Origin: an uncultured Lachnospiraceae bacterium
GTDB taxonomy: Bacteria > Bacillota > Clostridia > Lachnospirales > Lachnospiraceae
Assembly (NCBI GenBank): GCA_910584785.1
Contig: CAJUDX010000007.1
Location: forward strand, 1 to 64,000
Reading direction: 5' to 3'
Length of the DNA: 64,000 bases
Every line of letters begins with the position of its first letter. Within the stretch, counting starts at the first letter, position 1. This document shows, in pieces, positions 16,106-24,569 of the stretch. The notes beneath the pieces were generated by a model. The model did not search any database. It was not told where the DNA came from and saw only the letters and a program-made list of their open reading frames with translations. A program made the position numbers and the translations under genes.

Positions 16106-16134
16106 TTGAGTATAAGGTTTGCATATGATATACT
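16106..16134 (+). promoter_or_regulatory. Promoter of the GntR-family regulator gene
   Basis: TTGAGT (16106-16111), a 17-base spacer and TATACT (16129-16134). The -10 box lies inside the operator-like inverted repeat at 16124-16145. Confidence 0.55.
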
Positions 16135-16145
16135 TGCTTATCATA
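16124..16145. promoter_or_regulatory. Candidate operator of the GntR regulator (autoregulation)
   Basis: TATGATA (16124-16130) and TATCATA (16139-16145) form an inverted repeat over the -10 box. The half-site ATATGAT recurs at the amidohydrolase promoter (17256-17262), as expected if one repressor binds both. This is inference from position and shared half-sites. Confidence 0.4.
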
Positions 16146-16179
16146 CACAGCATAATGTTATAGGAAAGGAAGATGGAGT

Positions 16180-16905
16180 ATGGGGTTGGATAAAAACGCG
16201 CAGCAGCCATTGTATGCACAGTTAATGAAGGAGATTAAGGAACAGATTCAAAATGGAATGTACAAGCCTGGAAGTAAGATTCCTACGGAAATTGAACTGG
16301 CCCAAAATTATCAGGTCAGCCGGATTACGGTGCGCCGCACGATAGAAGAACTGTGTGCACAGGGGCTTTTGGTTAAGCGTCAGGGAAAGGGGACGTTTGT
16401 CGAAGCGCCTAAGATTTACCGGAAAGTGGAAAAAGAGAATAATTTAAGTTTTTCGGCTTCCTGCCATGCGAATGGACGGAAGCCTTCTTCGCATGTCCTT
16501 TCCTGCTGTTTTATGGAGGCCGAGGAATGGCAGAATGAATTTTTAAAGCTGGCGGGGGATAAGCGTCTGTATCATATTGAACGTGTGCTGTCGGCGGATG
16601 ATCTGCCGATTATTTATGAGCACATCTATATCCCGGAACGCCGTGTTCCTGGTCTGCAGGTGGAAAAGCTGGAAAACGGTTCTTTGTTTAAGCTGTTATC
16701 GGAAGAATATCAGGCAGTGGAATCGGAAAAGGGCAGGAGTACTGTGGAGGTTGGTACGGCATCACCGGCGATTGCCGGGCATCTGCGGATGAATACCGGG
16801 GAGCCGGTGATGATTTTAACCAGCTATATGAATGATTGCGAGGATAACCCGCTGTATATCAGTTATGAGATTATTGCAGGAACCAGATATCGTATTTCGA
16901 TTTGA
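16180..16905 (+). CDS. GntR-family regulator, HutC/UTRA subfamily (FrlR-like)
   Basis: This is a transcription regulator of 241 residues. The N-terminal winged helix-turn-helix covers about residues 8-72 (PLYAQLMKEIKEQIQNGMYKPGSKIPTEIELAQNYQVSRITVRRTIEELCAQGLLVKRQGKGTFV). A C-terminal UTRA ligand-binding domain follows (about 95-238), ending ISYEIIAGTRYRI. UTRA domains usually sense a phosphorylated sugar or amino sugar. It stands directly before a locus with fructosamine enzymes, matching the FrlR arrangement in E. coli. Its TGA stop is the first codon of the 168-bp repeat, so its C-terminus may have been trimmed or altered by that element. Confidence 0.88.
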   Translation: MGLDKNAQQPLYAQLMKEIKEQIQNGMYKPGSKIPTEIELAQNYQVSRITVRRTIEELCAQGLLVKRQGKGTFVEAPKIYRKVEKENNLSFSASCHANGRKPSSHVLSCCFMEAEEWQNEFLKLAGDKRLYHIERVLSADDLPIIYEHIYIPERRVPGLQVEKLENGSLFKLLSEEYQAVESEKGRSTVEVGTASPAIAGHLRMNTGEPVMILTSYMNDCEDNPLYISYEIIAGTRYRISI

Positions 16906-17070
16906 TGATACCAGGGGCAAAAGGTCGAAAATTCGACGAAAGCTTGCTTTCAGGAGAATTTTTGAACTTGGAACCCGCCAAAAACATGAAAAAGTAGACC
17001 AACAGGGCGGATTTTGAATGTTTTTAGGATTTCGGGAGCACGAAGTGCGTAGCAAGCTGTATCATAAGAA
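16903..17070. repeat. 168-bp dispersed repeat, copy 2
   Basis: This copy is near identical to 143-310 and exactly the same length. It begins on the TGA of the GntR gene and ends GTATCATAAGAA. The left 75 bases are almost unchanged between copies, while most differences lie between about positions 90 and 150 of the element. Confidence 0.85.
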
Positions 17071-17100
17071 TTAGTAAATGGTTATATTGAATTACGAAAA

Positions 17101-17167
17101 GAATATCCAAGACATGAGTATTTGACGGAAAAATCGTTGAAAATCGAGCTTGGATGTTCTTTTTTTT
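17101..17167 (+). terminator. Long-loop hairpin terminator after the GntR gene and repeat
   Basis: GAATATCCAAG (17101-17111) pairs with CTTGGATGTTC (17149-17159), with one G-T pair and a loop of 37 bases, followed by a run of eight T. It insulates the regulator from the catabolic operon. Confidence 0.65.
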
Positions 17168-17233
17168 ATGCAATTTTTCCAAATATAAGAAGAAAAATTT
17201 ATGGAGAATTTCTAAAGATGATTTTTTTTATAA

Positions 17234-17270
17234 CATCATATTGTAATATAACGTTATATGATGATATAAT
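17234..17270 (+). promoter_or_regulatory. Promoter with embedded palindrome for the fructosamine operon
   Basis: TTGTAA (17241-17246), an 18-base spacer and TATAAT (17265-17270). The spacer contains a perfect 14-base palindrome ATATAACGTTATAT (17246-17259), and a wider inverted repeat CATCATAT (17234-17241) / ATATGATG (17256-17263) brackets it. This is a strong candidate site for the neighbouring GntR/UTRA regulator. Confidence 0.6.
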
Positions 17271-17294
17271 CTAAGCAAGAAAGGAGAGGGAAAC

Positions 17295-18848
17295 ATGGAT
17301 AAGGAATTTTCAATGGTGATAGCAGCAAAGAACCTGTTTGACAGCGTAAGTGAAGGCGCTTATGAGGGCTGGCTGGCTCTGAAAGGTAAGCAGATTGCCC
17401 GGATGGGAAGGGGTGTACCGGGACAGGAAATCTTAAACCAGGCAGAGCAGGTGTTTACCTTTACCAATGAATTGGTAATGCCGGGGATTACGGATACACA
17501 CACATTTTTTACCGGATATGCAGTATTTCATGTTGGCGCAGATATTTCTCAGGTGGAGGACAATAAGGGCGGACTGGCAGTGATTCAAGCCTATGAAAAA
17601 GAGAAAAAGCCTGACGGAGCCTTGCTTGGCCATGGCTGGAACCCTGAGAAGTGGAATCAGCAGGACGGAGAAAAGATGCTGGAAGAGGCGTACCCCAAAA
17701 AAGCGGTAATTTTATTTGCAGCGGATCGGTCAACCTGTATGATGAATACAACAGCGCGTGAAATTTACCGGTTTACGCCGGAAACCTGCTACCCGGAGAG
17801 CTATTATCGGGTGATGCGGGAATATTTGAATGACCGCGCATTTATTGAAAAAGAATTTGCCTCCTATATGGAAATGATGAATCAGCGGGGAGTGACAACG
17901 GTAAAGGAAATGGGTTTTGACGATTTCTACGGATTTACCGCCTATTTAAAAGAAATGGAAAATTCGGATAAGCTGCATCTTCGAACATTTTTTATGTCGC
18001 AGCCGGTGGGGGAAAGGATGAATCTTGCCTATGCCGGAAAAATGCGGGAAATGTTTACGGGGGACAGGGTAAGGTTTAGCGGATTTAACCGGATGACCGA
18101 CGGCACGATTGCAGCGTATAAGGGGGATTTAAAGGAAGCCTATGAAAATAGAGAATTTACCTGCGGGATAGAAATTCCTTATGATGAAATTGAAGCCGAT
18201 GTCCTGGCTGCCGATGCAGAAGGGTTTCGCTGGTCGCTGCATGCACAGGGGGACGGTGCGGTTGGAAAAATCGCCGGGATATACGATAAATGTGAAAAGG
18301 TGAACGGGAAGTTAAAAAACCGCCACGCCATTACCGATATGGAATTTACCGAACCGAAGGATCTGGAAACGCTGGGGGCCATGGGAGTAACCGCAGAATT
18401 ATATTTCCAGATTATGTCCCTTGATCCGGCAGAAGTATTGCTTGAAAATATCGAAAAAACGATTGGAAAGGAGAGGGGAAAATATTACTGGAACCGTCGG
18501 AAAATGCAGGATGCAGGAATGATTTTAAGCGGCGCAACGGACCTTCCTCTGCTGATAACCAGCGTGCCGGAATCGGTGTATTACTCCTGCGGCGGTTTTA
18601 TGGACGGGAGGGAAGAAGCTTTTCAGCCGGAAAATACCCTGACAGTTTCTGAACTGTTAAAAGCCTGGACGATTGGCGGACAGAGGAATTTAGGGATGGA
18701 AGAAAAGCTTGGGACATTAGAGGAAGGAAAACTTGCGGATATTGCTGTATTTGACCGGAATTTACTGGAGATAGATAAGAAAAAAGCAAGGGAAGCGAAA
18801 GTGATCATGACGATAATGGATGGGAAGGTGGTGTATCAGGAAAAATAA
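17295..18848 (+). CDS. Amidohydrolase family protein, YtcJ-like (amidohydrolase 3)
   Basis: This is a metal-dependent hydrolase of the amidohydrolase superfamily, 517 residues. The N-terminal small beta domain is followed by NELVMPGITDTHTFFTGYA. This is the position of the HxH metal motif, but it reads DTHTF here, so the first histidine is kept and the second is not. HAQGDGAV (near residue 313) and ILSGATDLPL (near 415) are later barrel positions, and LGTLEEGKLADIAVFDRNLL closes the beta domain. AAGGAGAGG precedes ATG 17295. It is the first gene of the fructosamine locus. A deacylase or dipeptidase that frees the amine part of the substrate is plausible but unproven; the missing HxH histidine argues for an atypical metal site. 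Confidence 0.82.
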   Translation: MDKEFSMVIAAKNLFDSVSEGAYEGWLALKGKQIARMGRGVPGQEILNQAEQVFTFTNELVMPGITDTHTFFTGYAVFHVGADISQVEDNKGGLAVIQAYEKEKKPDGALLGHGWNPEKWNQQDGEKMLEEAYPKKAVILFAADRSTCMMNTTAREIYRFTPETCYPESYYRVMREYLNDRAFIEKEFASYMEMMNQRGVTTVKEMGFDDFYGFTAYLKEMENSDKLHLRTFFMSQPVGERMNLAYAGKMREMFTGDRVRFSGFNRMTDGTIAAYKGDLKEAYENREFTCGIEIPYDEIEADVLAADAEGFRWSLHAQGDGAVGKIAGIYDKCEKVNGKLKNRHAITDMEFTEPKDLETLGAMGVTAELYFQIMSLDPAEVLLENIEKTIGKERGKYYWNRRKMQDAGMILSGATDLPLLITSVPESVYYSCGGFMDGREEAFQPENTLTVSELLKAWTIGGQRNLGMEEKLGTLEEGKLADIAVFDRNLLEIDKKKAREAKVIMTIMDGKVVYQEK

Positions 18849-18931
18849 ATCCGACAGAAGAGCTACTTGAAAATCAATGGTTAAGGGAGAAAAAGGAAAA
18901 GACAAAAAAGAAGTAAAGGAAGGATAAGGAA

Positions 18932-20353
18932 ATGGGAGAGAAGAAAACATTTAAGCTTCATATGCCGCACGTACTTACGTTAATCTTTTTTCTAATTGTT
19001 GTCGTAGCGGTGCTTACCTGGATATTGCCAAGTGGTGAGTTTGACCGGACAATGATGGAAACTTCAACAGGGGAGCGCAGTGTTGCGGTGGCGGGAACCT
19101 ACCATGTGGTGGATAAGATTGCAGAGGACGGAACCGATTTGCGCCAGGGATTTGCGCAGGTACTGATGGCACCGGGAAAAGGGATTCAGTCGATTATCGA
19201 GGTATTGGCTTTTGTCTTTATTATCGGCGGCGTGTTCCAGATTATGGCAAAAACCAATGCATTAAATCTGGGGATTCAAAAGGTGGTAAAAAAGCTGGGT
19301 GCAAAAGAAATTTTGATTATTCCTATACTGATGGTGCTGTTTGGCCTTGGCGGAAGTACCTTTGGCATGTCGGATGAACTGGTTCCGTTTTATCTCTTGA
19401 TTATGCCGATTATGTTTGCCATGGGCTATGATTCCATGACAACCTTTATGACGGTTTGCCTGGCGGCAACGGTAGGCTATGCGGCCTCGACGATTAATCC
19501 GTTTTGCGTATTGATTGCCCAGGGTGTTGCCGGGATTCAGGGAAATCCGCAGTTAGGTTTTCGGATGGTGCAGTGGGTGATTGTGATGGCGGTTATTATT
19601 GCCTTTGTAACCTGGCGGGCCCTGCAGGTGAAGAAGCATCCGGAAAAATCCATTACCTATCAGGACGATATCCAGAAGAAAAAAGAGATGGCAGCAAAGG
19701 TTGATTTTAATGCGGATATGACCCTGCGCCAAAAGCTGGTGCTGGTTATCTTTTTAGGCGGTATGCTTATGGTGGTGATTGGACTGGTGAAGTTTGGCTG
19801 GTATATGAATGAACTGTCCATGTGTTTCCTTGGCATGGGACTTTTGATGGGGATTGCCGCCGGTTTTACGGAAACGGAGATTGCCGAAGAATTTCTTTAT
19901 GGAGTAAAGGATATTACCTTTGCGGCAATGGTTATCGGATTTTGCAGCGGCATTATGGTCGTTGCCCAGGATGGAATGATTATTGATACGATTTTAAATG
20001 CATTAAGTAATATGGTGGCAAATTCCAATAATGCCATGTTTGCAGCCGTGATGTATCTGGTGCAGTCGATTTTAACCCTGCTTGTTCCTTCATCTTCAGG
20101 ACTTGCAGCGCTTTCCATGCCGGTTATGGCACCGCTTTGCGACCTTCATGGGGTGAATCCCGAAGCTGCGGTTACCGCATTACAGTATGCAAATCAGCTG
20201 ACAAACTTAATGAGCCCGGTAGCCGGGACAACGGTGGCAGGACTGGCTATCTGCCGGATTACCTTTGGACAGTGGTGGAAAACGATTTGGAAAGTATTCT
20301 TGATTTTAACGGTTTTAGGTATTGTGTTCTGTGCAATTTCAGCAGGAATGTAA
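18932..20353 (+). CDS. YfcC-family membrane transporter
   Basis: This is a polytopic membrane protein of 473 residues with roughly 12 hydrophobic segments, of the YfcC family (ArcD/AbgT-like basic amino acid or peptide carriers in the ion-transporter superfamily). The signature start MPHVLTLIFFLIVVVAVLTWILPSGEFDR and the GGSTFGMSDELVPFYLLIMPIMFAMGYDS and LVPSSSGLAALSMPVMAPL loops are typical. GGATAAGGA precedes ATG 18932. In place of the FrlA permease of E. coli, it is the likely importer of fructoselysine-type compounds here, an inference from gene order. Confidence 0.85.
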   Translation: MGEKKTFKLHMPHVLTLIFFLIVVVAVLTWILPSGEFDRTMMETSTGERSVAVAGTYHVVDKIAEDGTDLRQGFAQVLMAPGKGIQSIIEVLAFVFIIGGVFQIMAKTNALNLGIQKVVKKLGAKEILIIPILMVLFGLGGSTFGMSDELVPFYLLIMPIMFAMGYDSMTTFMTVCLAATVGYAASTINPFCVLIAQGVAGIQGNPQLGFRMVQWVIVMAVIIAFVTWRALQVKKHPEKSITYQDDIQKKKEMAAKVDFNADMTLRQKLVLVIFLGGMLMVVIGLVKFGWYMNELSMCFLGMGLLMGIAAGFTETEIAEEFLYGVKDITFAAMVIGFCSGIMVVAQDGMIIDTILNALSNMVANSNNAMFAAVMYLVQSILTLLVPSSSGLAALSMPVMAPLCDLHGVNPEAAVTALQYANQLTNLMSPVAGTTVAGLAICRITFGQWWKTIWKVFLILTVLGIVFCAISAGM

Positions 20354-20361
20354 GGATAATT

Positions 20362-20387
20362 GTTACTGTTCACACATTCACAGTAAC
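20362..20387. repeat. 26-bp palindromic repeat, full copy 2 (perfect arms)
   Basis: GTTACTGT (20362-20369) pairs perfectly with ACAGTAAC (20380-20387) around TCACACATTC. It lies between the carrier gene and the first SIS gene. Same family as 494-519 and 49024-49049. Confidence 0.8.
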
Positions 20388-20438
20388 GGGTAATTTTCTA
20401 TAAAAATTAAAAAATAATATAAAAAAGGAGAATAAAAA

Positions 20439-21410
20439 ATGAACAGACCAGAAGAATTAATCAAGAAAATTTATGAGGAGCAGGGAAGAATTAACGATGT
20501 ATTTCTTACTGCATGCGGAGGTTCTTTAGTTGACCTTTATCCGGGCTATTATTTCCTGAATGCAGAATCCGAAACCATGCATGCCCATTGGCTGACCGCG
20601 AAGGAACTGGTGGTTTCTCCGTCAAAATTTCTGAAAAAGGGTGCGCTGGTTATCCTCTGCTCCCATGGCGGAAACACCGGGGAAACGGTGGAAGCAGCAA
20701 GGCTGGCAAAAGAACATGGAGCCGCAATTATTACCATGACGCATAACCCGGAATCCATCTGTGCCCGGGAAGAAATGAATCCCGTGGTTTACAGCTGGGA
20801 GGATGATACGAACGAAAAGGATCGCCCACAGGGAATCGTGATGCGTGTGCTGAATGAACTCTTAAAGATGCAGGAAGAATCCTACAGCAAGTATGATGCT
20901 GTACTGGACGGACTGGAGAAGGCCGACGGCATTGTCCGCGCAGCAGTGAAGAAGGTAAAGAACCGTACCTGGGTGTTTTCCGAGAAATATTTTGAAGAGC
21001 CATTCCTTTACATTATGGGTTCTGGTGCGTCCTACTCACAGGCTTATGGATTTTCTATCTGCTCCCTTCAGGAAATGCAGTGGATGGACTGCTGCTATCT
21101 GCACTCCGGCGAATATTTCCACGGCCCCTTTGAGTGCACGGATGAAGATCATCTCTACATTCTGCTGATGGGTACCGGAGCAGCACGGACGATGGATGAG
21201 CGTGCATTGGTATTCCTGAAGAAATATGCAAAGAAGTATGAGGTAATTGACGCGGTGGAACTTGGAATTGATGCTATTGATGCAAGTGTAAATGAGTATT
21301 TCTGCCCGATGGTATTCTATGCCATGTCTGTAGCCTACCGCACAGGATTACAGGATAAGCGCCGTCATCCTCTGGATATGAGAAGGTATATGGGCGTTGT
21401 TGCGTATTAA
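20439..21410 (+). CDS. frlB: SIS-domain sugar-amine deglycase, FrlB-like
   Basis: This protein is predicted to cleave fructosamine 6-phosphates (such as fructoselysine 6-phosphate) into glucose 6-phosphate and the free amine. The 323 residues contain two SIS domains; the first has VILCSHGGNTGETVEAARLAKEHGA (sugar-phosphate loop, near residue 70), the second MGSGASYSQAYGFSICSLQEM. The end DKRRHPLDMRRYMGVVAY matches the FrlB C-terminal pattern that closes the active site. AAAGGAG is nine bases before ATG 20439. A PfkB kinase follows at once, as expected for the pathway. A second, different SIS protein lies two genes further on. Confidence 0.8.
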   Translation: MNRPEELIKKIYEEQGRINDVFLTACGGSLVDLYPGYYFLNAESETMHAHWLTAKELVVSPSKFLKKGALVILCSHGGNTGETVEAARLAKEHGAAIITMTHNPESICAREEMNPVVYSWEDDTNEKDRPQGIVMRVLNELLKMQEESYSKYDAVLDGLEKADGIVRAAVKKVKNRTWVFSEKYFEEPFLYIMGSGASYSQAYGFSICSLQEMQWMDCCYLHSGEYFHGPFECTDEDHLYILLMGTGAARTMDERALVFLKKYAKKYEVIDAVELGIDAIDASVNEYFCPMVFYAMSVAYRTGLQDKRRHPLDMRRYMGVVAY

Positions 21411-21448
21411 TATGCTGTGACTTTTCAGTGCGCAAGGAGGGAAAAAGA

Positions 21449-22312
21449 ATGGCAAAGTATAATACAAAGGTATTGGGTTTTGGCGATAATGTGGTGGATT
21501 TATATGAACACTCGCACATGATGTACCCCGGCGGAAACTGCGTGAATTTATGTGCTTATTCTAAGATGTTCGGCGTGGAACGTGCGGCTTATATGGGGTA
21601 TTTTGGAAGCGATGCTATTGCAGAATTTGTTATCTCGGTATTGCATGAACTGGAGATTGAAACGGTGAAATGCAGGCAGTTAGTTGGAGAAAACGGCTGG
21701 TCAAAATGTACGCTGGTGGACGGCGACCGTATATTCGGCGACTATAATGAAGGCGGCGTAAGAGGGAAAAATCCCTATATTCTGGATCGGTTTGATTTGG
21801 AATATATGAAGCAATTTGACTTTGTACACACCGGAAATTACTGCTATACCGAGTCGCAGTTAAAGACGATGAAAGAGGCGGGAATTAAGGTTTCCTTTGA
21901 TTTTTCTGATGATTCTTCCAGAGATTATTATGAAAAATATGCGCCCTTTGTAACCTATGCTTTCTGCTCCTTTAACGGGGATGATGAGGCGGCAAAGGAA
22001 CATTTAAGATTTGTTCATTCCCTGGGGCCGGAACTGGTTTCCCTGACCAGAGGGTCTAAGGGCTGCCTGATGTATGACGGGGAAGAGTTCTATGTACAGC
22101 CGGCTACCATGATTGAGCATGTGGTCGATACGATGGGAGCGGGAGATTCCTTTTTGACTTCATTTATGGATTGTTATATTGACCAGGTAAAGCGTGGAGC
22201 AGATAAGCCGGAGGCTATCCGAATTTCTCTGGCAGAAGCGTCGAAATTTGCAGCTCATGTATGTACACTGGACGGAGCATTTGGTTATGGGAAGCCTTAC
22301 GAGGATAAATAG
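21449..22312 (+). CDS. frlD: PfkB-family kinase, fructoselysine 6-kinase (FrlD-like)
   Basis: This ATP-dependent kinase is predicted to phosphorylate the C6 hydroxyl of fructoselysine or a related Amadori compound. The 287-residue ribokinase fold shows MMYPGGNCVNLCAYSKMFG (substrate-binding GG motif, near residue 24), the SLTRGSKGCLMYDG strand, and the DTMGAGDSFLTSFM signature with the catalytic aspartate near residue 236. AAGGAGG precedes ATG 21449; an in-frame upstream ATG at 21428 has no site. It lies between two SIS-domain genes. Confidence 0.85.
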   Translation: MAKYNTKVLGFGDNVVDLYEHSHMMYPGGNCVNLCAYSKMFGVERAAYMGYFGSDAIAEFVISVLHELEIETVKCRQLVGENGWSKCTLVDGDRIFGDYNEGGVRGKNPYILDRFDLEYMKQFDFVHTGNYCYTESQLKTMKEAGIKVSFDFSDDSSRDYYEKYAPFVTYAFCSFNGDDEAAKEHLRFVHSLGPELVSLTRGSKGCLMYDGEEFYVQPATMIEHVVDTMGAGDSFLTSFMDCYIDQVKRGADKPEAIRISLAEASKFAAHVCTLDGAFGYGKPYEDK

Positions 22313-22378
22313 GAAAAAGCAAACGTAAGGAGTCAGACAAGGACAGGCAAAGAAAAAGGATGCAGGGAGAGAAAAACA

Positions 22379-23497
22379 ATGATTTATCAGGGAAATGCAT
22401 GGAATTATATTGAGGAAACGCCAAAAATCCTGCAGGGCATTATGGACAAGGAAAAAAAGGTGCTGAAAGAAGCACGGTGTCTGCTGGATGGACGGGAGAT
22501 TTCGGAGATGTTTTTGGTTGGTTCTGGCTCCTCCTTTAATGCCGCAGTTGCAGTTTCTGCTTTTGCAAAAAAATGTTTGGGTATACGGGTATTTCCCGTA
22601 TACCCTGCGGATTTTTTTGGGGATATTGGTTTTATTCCTGAAAATGCCGTAGTGCTGGGGATTTCACAGCAGGGAACGAGCACGGCGGTGATCCGTGCAT
22701 TGGATGCCGTACAGAAAACGATGCAGGATAAAGAAATACGCACCATTTCCATGACCGGGGAGTATCGGACGGAAATTACCCGGCATGGGGAGGCAAATAT
22801 TTATATTGAATGTGGATATGAGGATGCCGGAGCAACAACAAAGGGGTTTAGTGCTGCGGTATTGACCCTTTGGCTGTTTATTCTTAGTACAGCGGAAAGG
22901 ATGAAAAAAATCAGCAGGTCGGAAGCACGGCGCTACAGGGAGAGAATCCATGCCGTAATTCAAAATATGCAGCCGGTCATGGAGAGCAGCCGTCCATGGT
23001 GTGAGAGAACAGCAGATAAGCTTAAAGACAGCAGAGATATGATGATCATTTCCAGCAGTGATTTAAAAAGTGTATTGCTTGAGGGAACCTTAAAGTTTTC
23101 CGAAACCTGCCGTTTCCCTGTCCGTGGGTTTGAAGCTGAGGAATTTATGCATGGGATGTACAATGCCGTAACGCAGAAAACGGATTTTCTGTACATATTT
23201 CCTGCCTGCGGGTATGCGCGGGAGCGGATGAAGAAGCTGTTTGGGTATTATCAGAAGCAGGGAGTTTGTCCGTATGCGATAAATTTTCCGGATTGTGGGG
23301 ATGGCAGAAAAGAGGGTGCTCAAGGAGAAATCCATATACTGCCATGCCATTTTCTTAACGATCCTGATTTTTCCGTCCTGGAATACATCCTGCCGCAGCA
23401 GATGCTCTTTGTGCTGACCTCGCGGGCTAGGGGAATTAATTTGAATATTCCAAAAGACCCTGAATTTCATCGCTGTATGGGAAGTAAGGTGGAGTGA
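22379..23497 (+). CDS. Second SIS-domain protein, GlmS-isomerase-like (possible glucoselysine-type deglycase)
   Basis: A 372-residue protein with tandem SIS domains, more like the GlmS isomerase half than the first SIS protein. The blocks are MFLVGSGSSFNAAVAVSAF (near residue 42), VLGISQQGTSTAVIRALDAV (near 92), ECGYEDAGATTKGFSAAVLTLW and, in the second domain, MIISSSDLKSVLLEGTLKFSET. It lacks the N-terminal glutaminase domain of GlmS. In Salmonella, two related deglycases (GfrE, GfrF) handle glucose- and fructose-derived lysine adducts separately, so a second substrate is the simplest idea. ATG 22379 has GGGAGAG nine bases upstream. Confidence 0.78.
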   Translation: MIYQGNAWNYIEETPKILQGIMDKEKKVLKEARCLLDGREISEMFLVGSGSSFNAAVAVSAFAKKCLGIRVFPVYPADFFGDIGFIPENAVVLGISQQGTSTAVIRALDAVQKTMQDKEIRTISMTGEYRTEITRHGEANIYIECGYEDAGATTKGFSAAVLTLWLFILSTAERMKKISRSEARRYRERIHAVIQNMQPVMESSRPWCERTADKLKDSRDMMIISSSDLKSVLLEGTLKFSETCRFPVRGFEAEEFMHGMYNAVTQKTDFLYIFPACGYARERMKKLFGYYQKQGVCPYAINFPDCGDGRKEGAQGEIHILPCHFLNDPDFSVLEYILPQQMLFVLTSRARGINLNIPKDPEFHRCMGSKVE

Positions 23498-23580
23498 GGG
23501 AGAACTTCGTCCATCCTGAAAAAATTTGCGTTTACGAGTGCCCGGAAGGGTAGAATTTATAACAGAGATTGGAGGAATTT

Positions 23581-24417
23581 ATGCAGAAATTAATCAAAAG
23601 AGAACAGATTGCCGGAATGAATATTCACTACTTATTTTATTCTCTTGAATATTTTCTTGATGCACAGGCAAATGCCGGAATTAAGACGATTGAATTATGG
23701 CCAGGGACGCCGCATTTCTTTTTAAGTTATCTGGAATATTCGGACTGCAGGCGGGTAAAAAAGCTTTTGGATGAACGCGGGCTGACTGTGAAAATTATTA
23801 CCCCGGAAAATTGTACTTACCAGTACCAGTTTGCTGCCCAGGAGAGGGAGCAGTGGGAAAAAAGCCTGGGCTATTTTAAAAAGGCGCTGGATGCCGGGGA
23901 GGAACTTGGGGTGGAGATTATGGCCATTAACTCCGGCTGGGGCTACTGGAATGAGGAGCGGGAGGAAGCCTGGAAGCGTTCCCGGGAAATGCTTTCTGCC
24001 CTTGCTGAGTATGCAAAAACAAAGAATATTCGCCTGGCGATGGAATCTCTGCGTCCGCAGGAATCGAATCTGGCAACAACGGTGCAGGATGTGAAGCGGA
24101 TGCTGGACGAGGTAAACCATCCTAATTTGAAGGCGATGATTGATACCACAGCCATGGGAGTGGCCGGTGAAACCATTGATCAGTGGTTTTCTGTCCTGGG
24201 CGAGGATATTATCCACATGCATTTTATTGACGGAAATCCCTATGGACATCTTATTTGGGGGGATGGAAATCACAATCTTGAGGAGTTCCTTGAAGCAGTG
24301 AACCGCCACGGTTATACCGGCTATTTTGGTCAGGAAATCACGGAATTTGATTACTTCCAAAATCCGGAAGAGGCCGATAAGCGGAATATGCAAGCCTATG
24401 CGCCATTTATCCGCTGA
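23581..24417 (+). CDS. frlC: Sugar phosphate isomerase/epimerase, FrlC-like
   Basis: This is a TIM-barrel metal-dependent epimerase, 278 residues; E. coli FrlC, which interconverts psicoselysine and fructoselysine, has nearly the same length. Seen here are GIKTIELWPGTPHFF (near residue 35), MAINSGWGYWNEERE (near 115), AMESLRPQESNL with a metal glutamate, MIDTTAMGVAGET, HMHFIDGNPYGHLIWGDGN with histidine and aspartate ligands, and YFGQEITEFDYF with the second catalytic glutamate. I start at ATG 23581 with GGAGG five bases upstream, not the TTG at 23569. It completes the set kinase, deglycase, epimerase. Confidence 0.85.
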   Translation: MQKLIKREQIAGMNIHYLFYSLEYFLDAQANAGIKTIELWPGTPHFFLSYLEYSDCRRVKKLLDERGLTVKIITPENCTYQYQFAAQEREQWEKSLGYFKKALDAGEELGVEIMAINSGWGYWNEEREEAWKRSREMLSALAEYAKTKNIRLAMESLRPQESNLATTVQDVKRMLDEVNHPNLKAMIDTTAMGVAGETIDQWFSVLGEDIIHMHFIDGNPYGHLIWGDGNHNLEEFLEAVNRHGYTGYFGQEITEFDYFQNPEEADKRNMQAYAPFIR

Positions 24418-24569
24418 TTTGTTTTTTTTTATGATGGATATAGAATGATGTTGGTGGAGACCGTTTGCCCCCAACAGCAATAGAATAATTGATAAAACAC
24501 ACACCAATAAAAAACTTGCATACATCCACAGAACTGAAAAAATACTCCAAGAACAAGGAGAAAAATAGT

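Noticed and set aside
22379..23497. glmS, glucosamine-6-phosphate synthase
   Set aside because: Only SIS domains are present; the N-terminal glutaminase domain with its cysteine is missing and the context is a fructosamine locus.
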